Source of the DNA: a bacterium
GTDB taxonomy: Bacteria > Pseudomonadota > Alphaproteobacteria > Rs-D84 > CACZYB01
Direction: 5' to 3'
DNA length: 13,150 nucleotides
Assembly: GCA_024692925.1 (NCBI GenBank)
Contig: JAILLX010000034.1
Coordinates: 1 to 13,150, forward strand
Of this stretch, positions 13,023-13,150 are shown in pieces. Every line of letters begins with the position of its first letter. Position 1 is the first letter of the stretch. Position numbers and translations under genes: made by a program. The notes beneath the pieces are model-generated. The model searched no databases. It had not been told where the DNA came from and was given only the letters and a program-made list of their open reading frames with translations.

Positions 13023-13150
13023 ATGGGACTACAAACAATAATTTTATTAGCATTAATTCAAGGAATTACTGAATTTTTACCAGTAAGTTCTTCGGCTCAT
13101 CTTATGCTTTTTCCTTATTTATTTAACATAAATGATCAGGGAATTATTAC
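13023..13150 (+). CDS. uppP: Undecaprenyl-diphosphate phosphatase, N-terminal part
   Basis: The gene runs off the right edge after 42 codons. UppP (BacA) is an integral membrane enzyme that removes one phosphate from undecaprenyl diphosphate to regenerate the lipid carrier for peptidoglycan. It is also known for bacitracin resistance when overproduced. The visible start, MGLQTIILLALIQGITEFLP followed by VSSSAHLMLFP, contains the family signature: the QGITE motif (the (E/Q)xxxE catalytic motif) and the PVSSSxH loop, with Ala where Gly is more common. The ATG at 13023-13025 has GAGGA (13013-13017) five bases upstream. It is divergent from carD. With ddl nearby, this part of the chromosome contributes two steps of wall-precursor metabolism, though the genes are in separate units. 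Confidence 0.93.
   Translation, partial: MGLQTIILLALIQGITEFLPVSSSAHLMLFPYLFNINDQGII

Noticed and set aside
1..13150. CRISPR array, prophage, toxin-antitoxin or defence island
   Set aside because: No regularly spaced direct repeats, no integrase, transposase or phage genes, and no paired small genes of those kinds were found; apart from the repeat gap every region is covered by housekeeping genes.

Overview
The window is an ordinary housekeeping stretch of an AT-rich bacterial chromosome (roughly one third G+C by eye). It is most likely an alphaproteobacterium. The grounds are the order rpmI-rplT-pheS-pheT without infC, a CarD/CdnL-type regulator, a 400-residue alphaproteobacterial-style Ddl-like ligase, and stem-loop repeats of the TCATTCCGGA...TCCGGAAT and ATTGCGAG...GCAATCC kinds. 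The assignment rests on family knowledge and has not been searched. All complete genes end in TAA except alaS (TAG); the only UGA in a reading context is the recoding codon of prfB.

Layout. 1-37: first codons of a leftward gene starting with a likely signal peptide. 38-667: a gene-free stretch full of repeats, with two diverged inverted copies of a roughly 120-bp element, three hairpins between them, then four short palindromic elements. 668-1207: a leftward GNAT acetyltransferase with its own promoter. 1340-5489: the leftward cluster rpmI-rplT-pheS-pheT (ribosomal proteins bL35 and bL20, both subunits of phenylalanyl-tRNA synthetase). It has a strong promoter before rpmI, a terminator after pheT, and an internal terminator plus promoter between rplT and pheS. 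5708-8257: a leftward two-gene operon. An unrecognised secreted Cys-containing protein overlaps by one base with prfB (release factor 2), which needs the classical programmed +1 frameshift. 8439-12285: a rightward alaS-ddl pair. 12334-12900: leftward carD, separated from ddl by a bidirectional terminator. 13023-13150: start of rightward uppP.

How the genes work together. Most of the window serves translation: two aminoacyl-tRNA synthetases, two large-subunit proteins and a release factor. A second theme is cell-wall precursor supply: Ddl-like ligase and undecaprenyl-pyrophosphate phosphatase. CarD is a global RNA-polymerase partner that acts at promoters such as those of rRNA and ribosomal-protein genes.

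The most interesting points are these. The rplT-pheS junction has a promoter whose start site falls inside a terminator stem, with a competing pairing that includes the rplT stop codon. The prfB frameshift site is intact. The Ddl-like ligase has Leu where the usual active-site Tyr is expected. A repeat-dense intergenic region lies at the left. The carD and uppP promoters are mutually overlapping. I see no CRISPR array, defence system, prophage or obviously undescribed enzymatic system.
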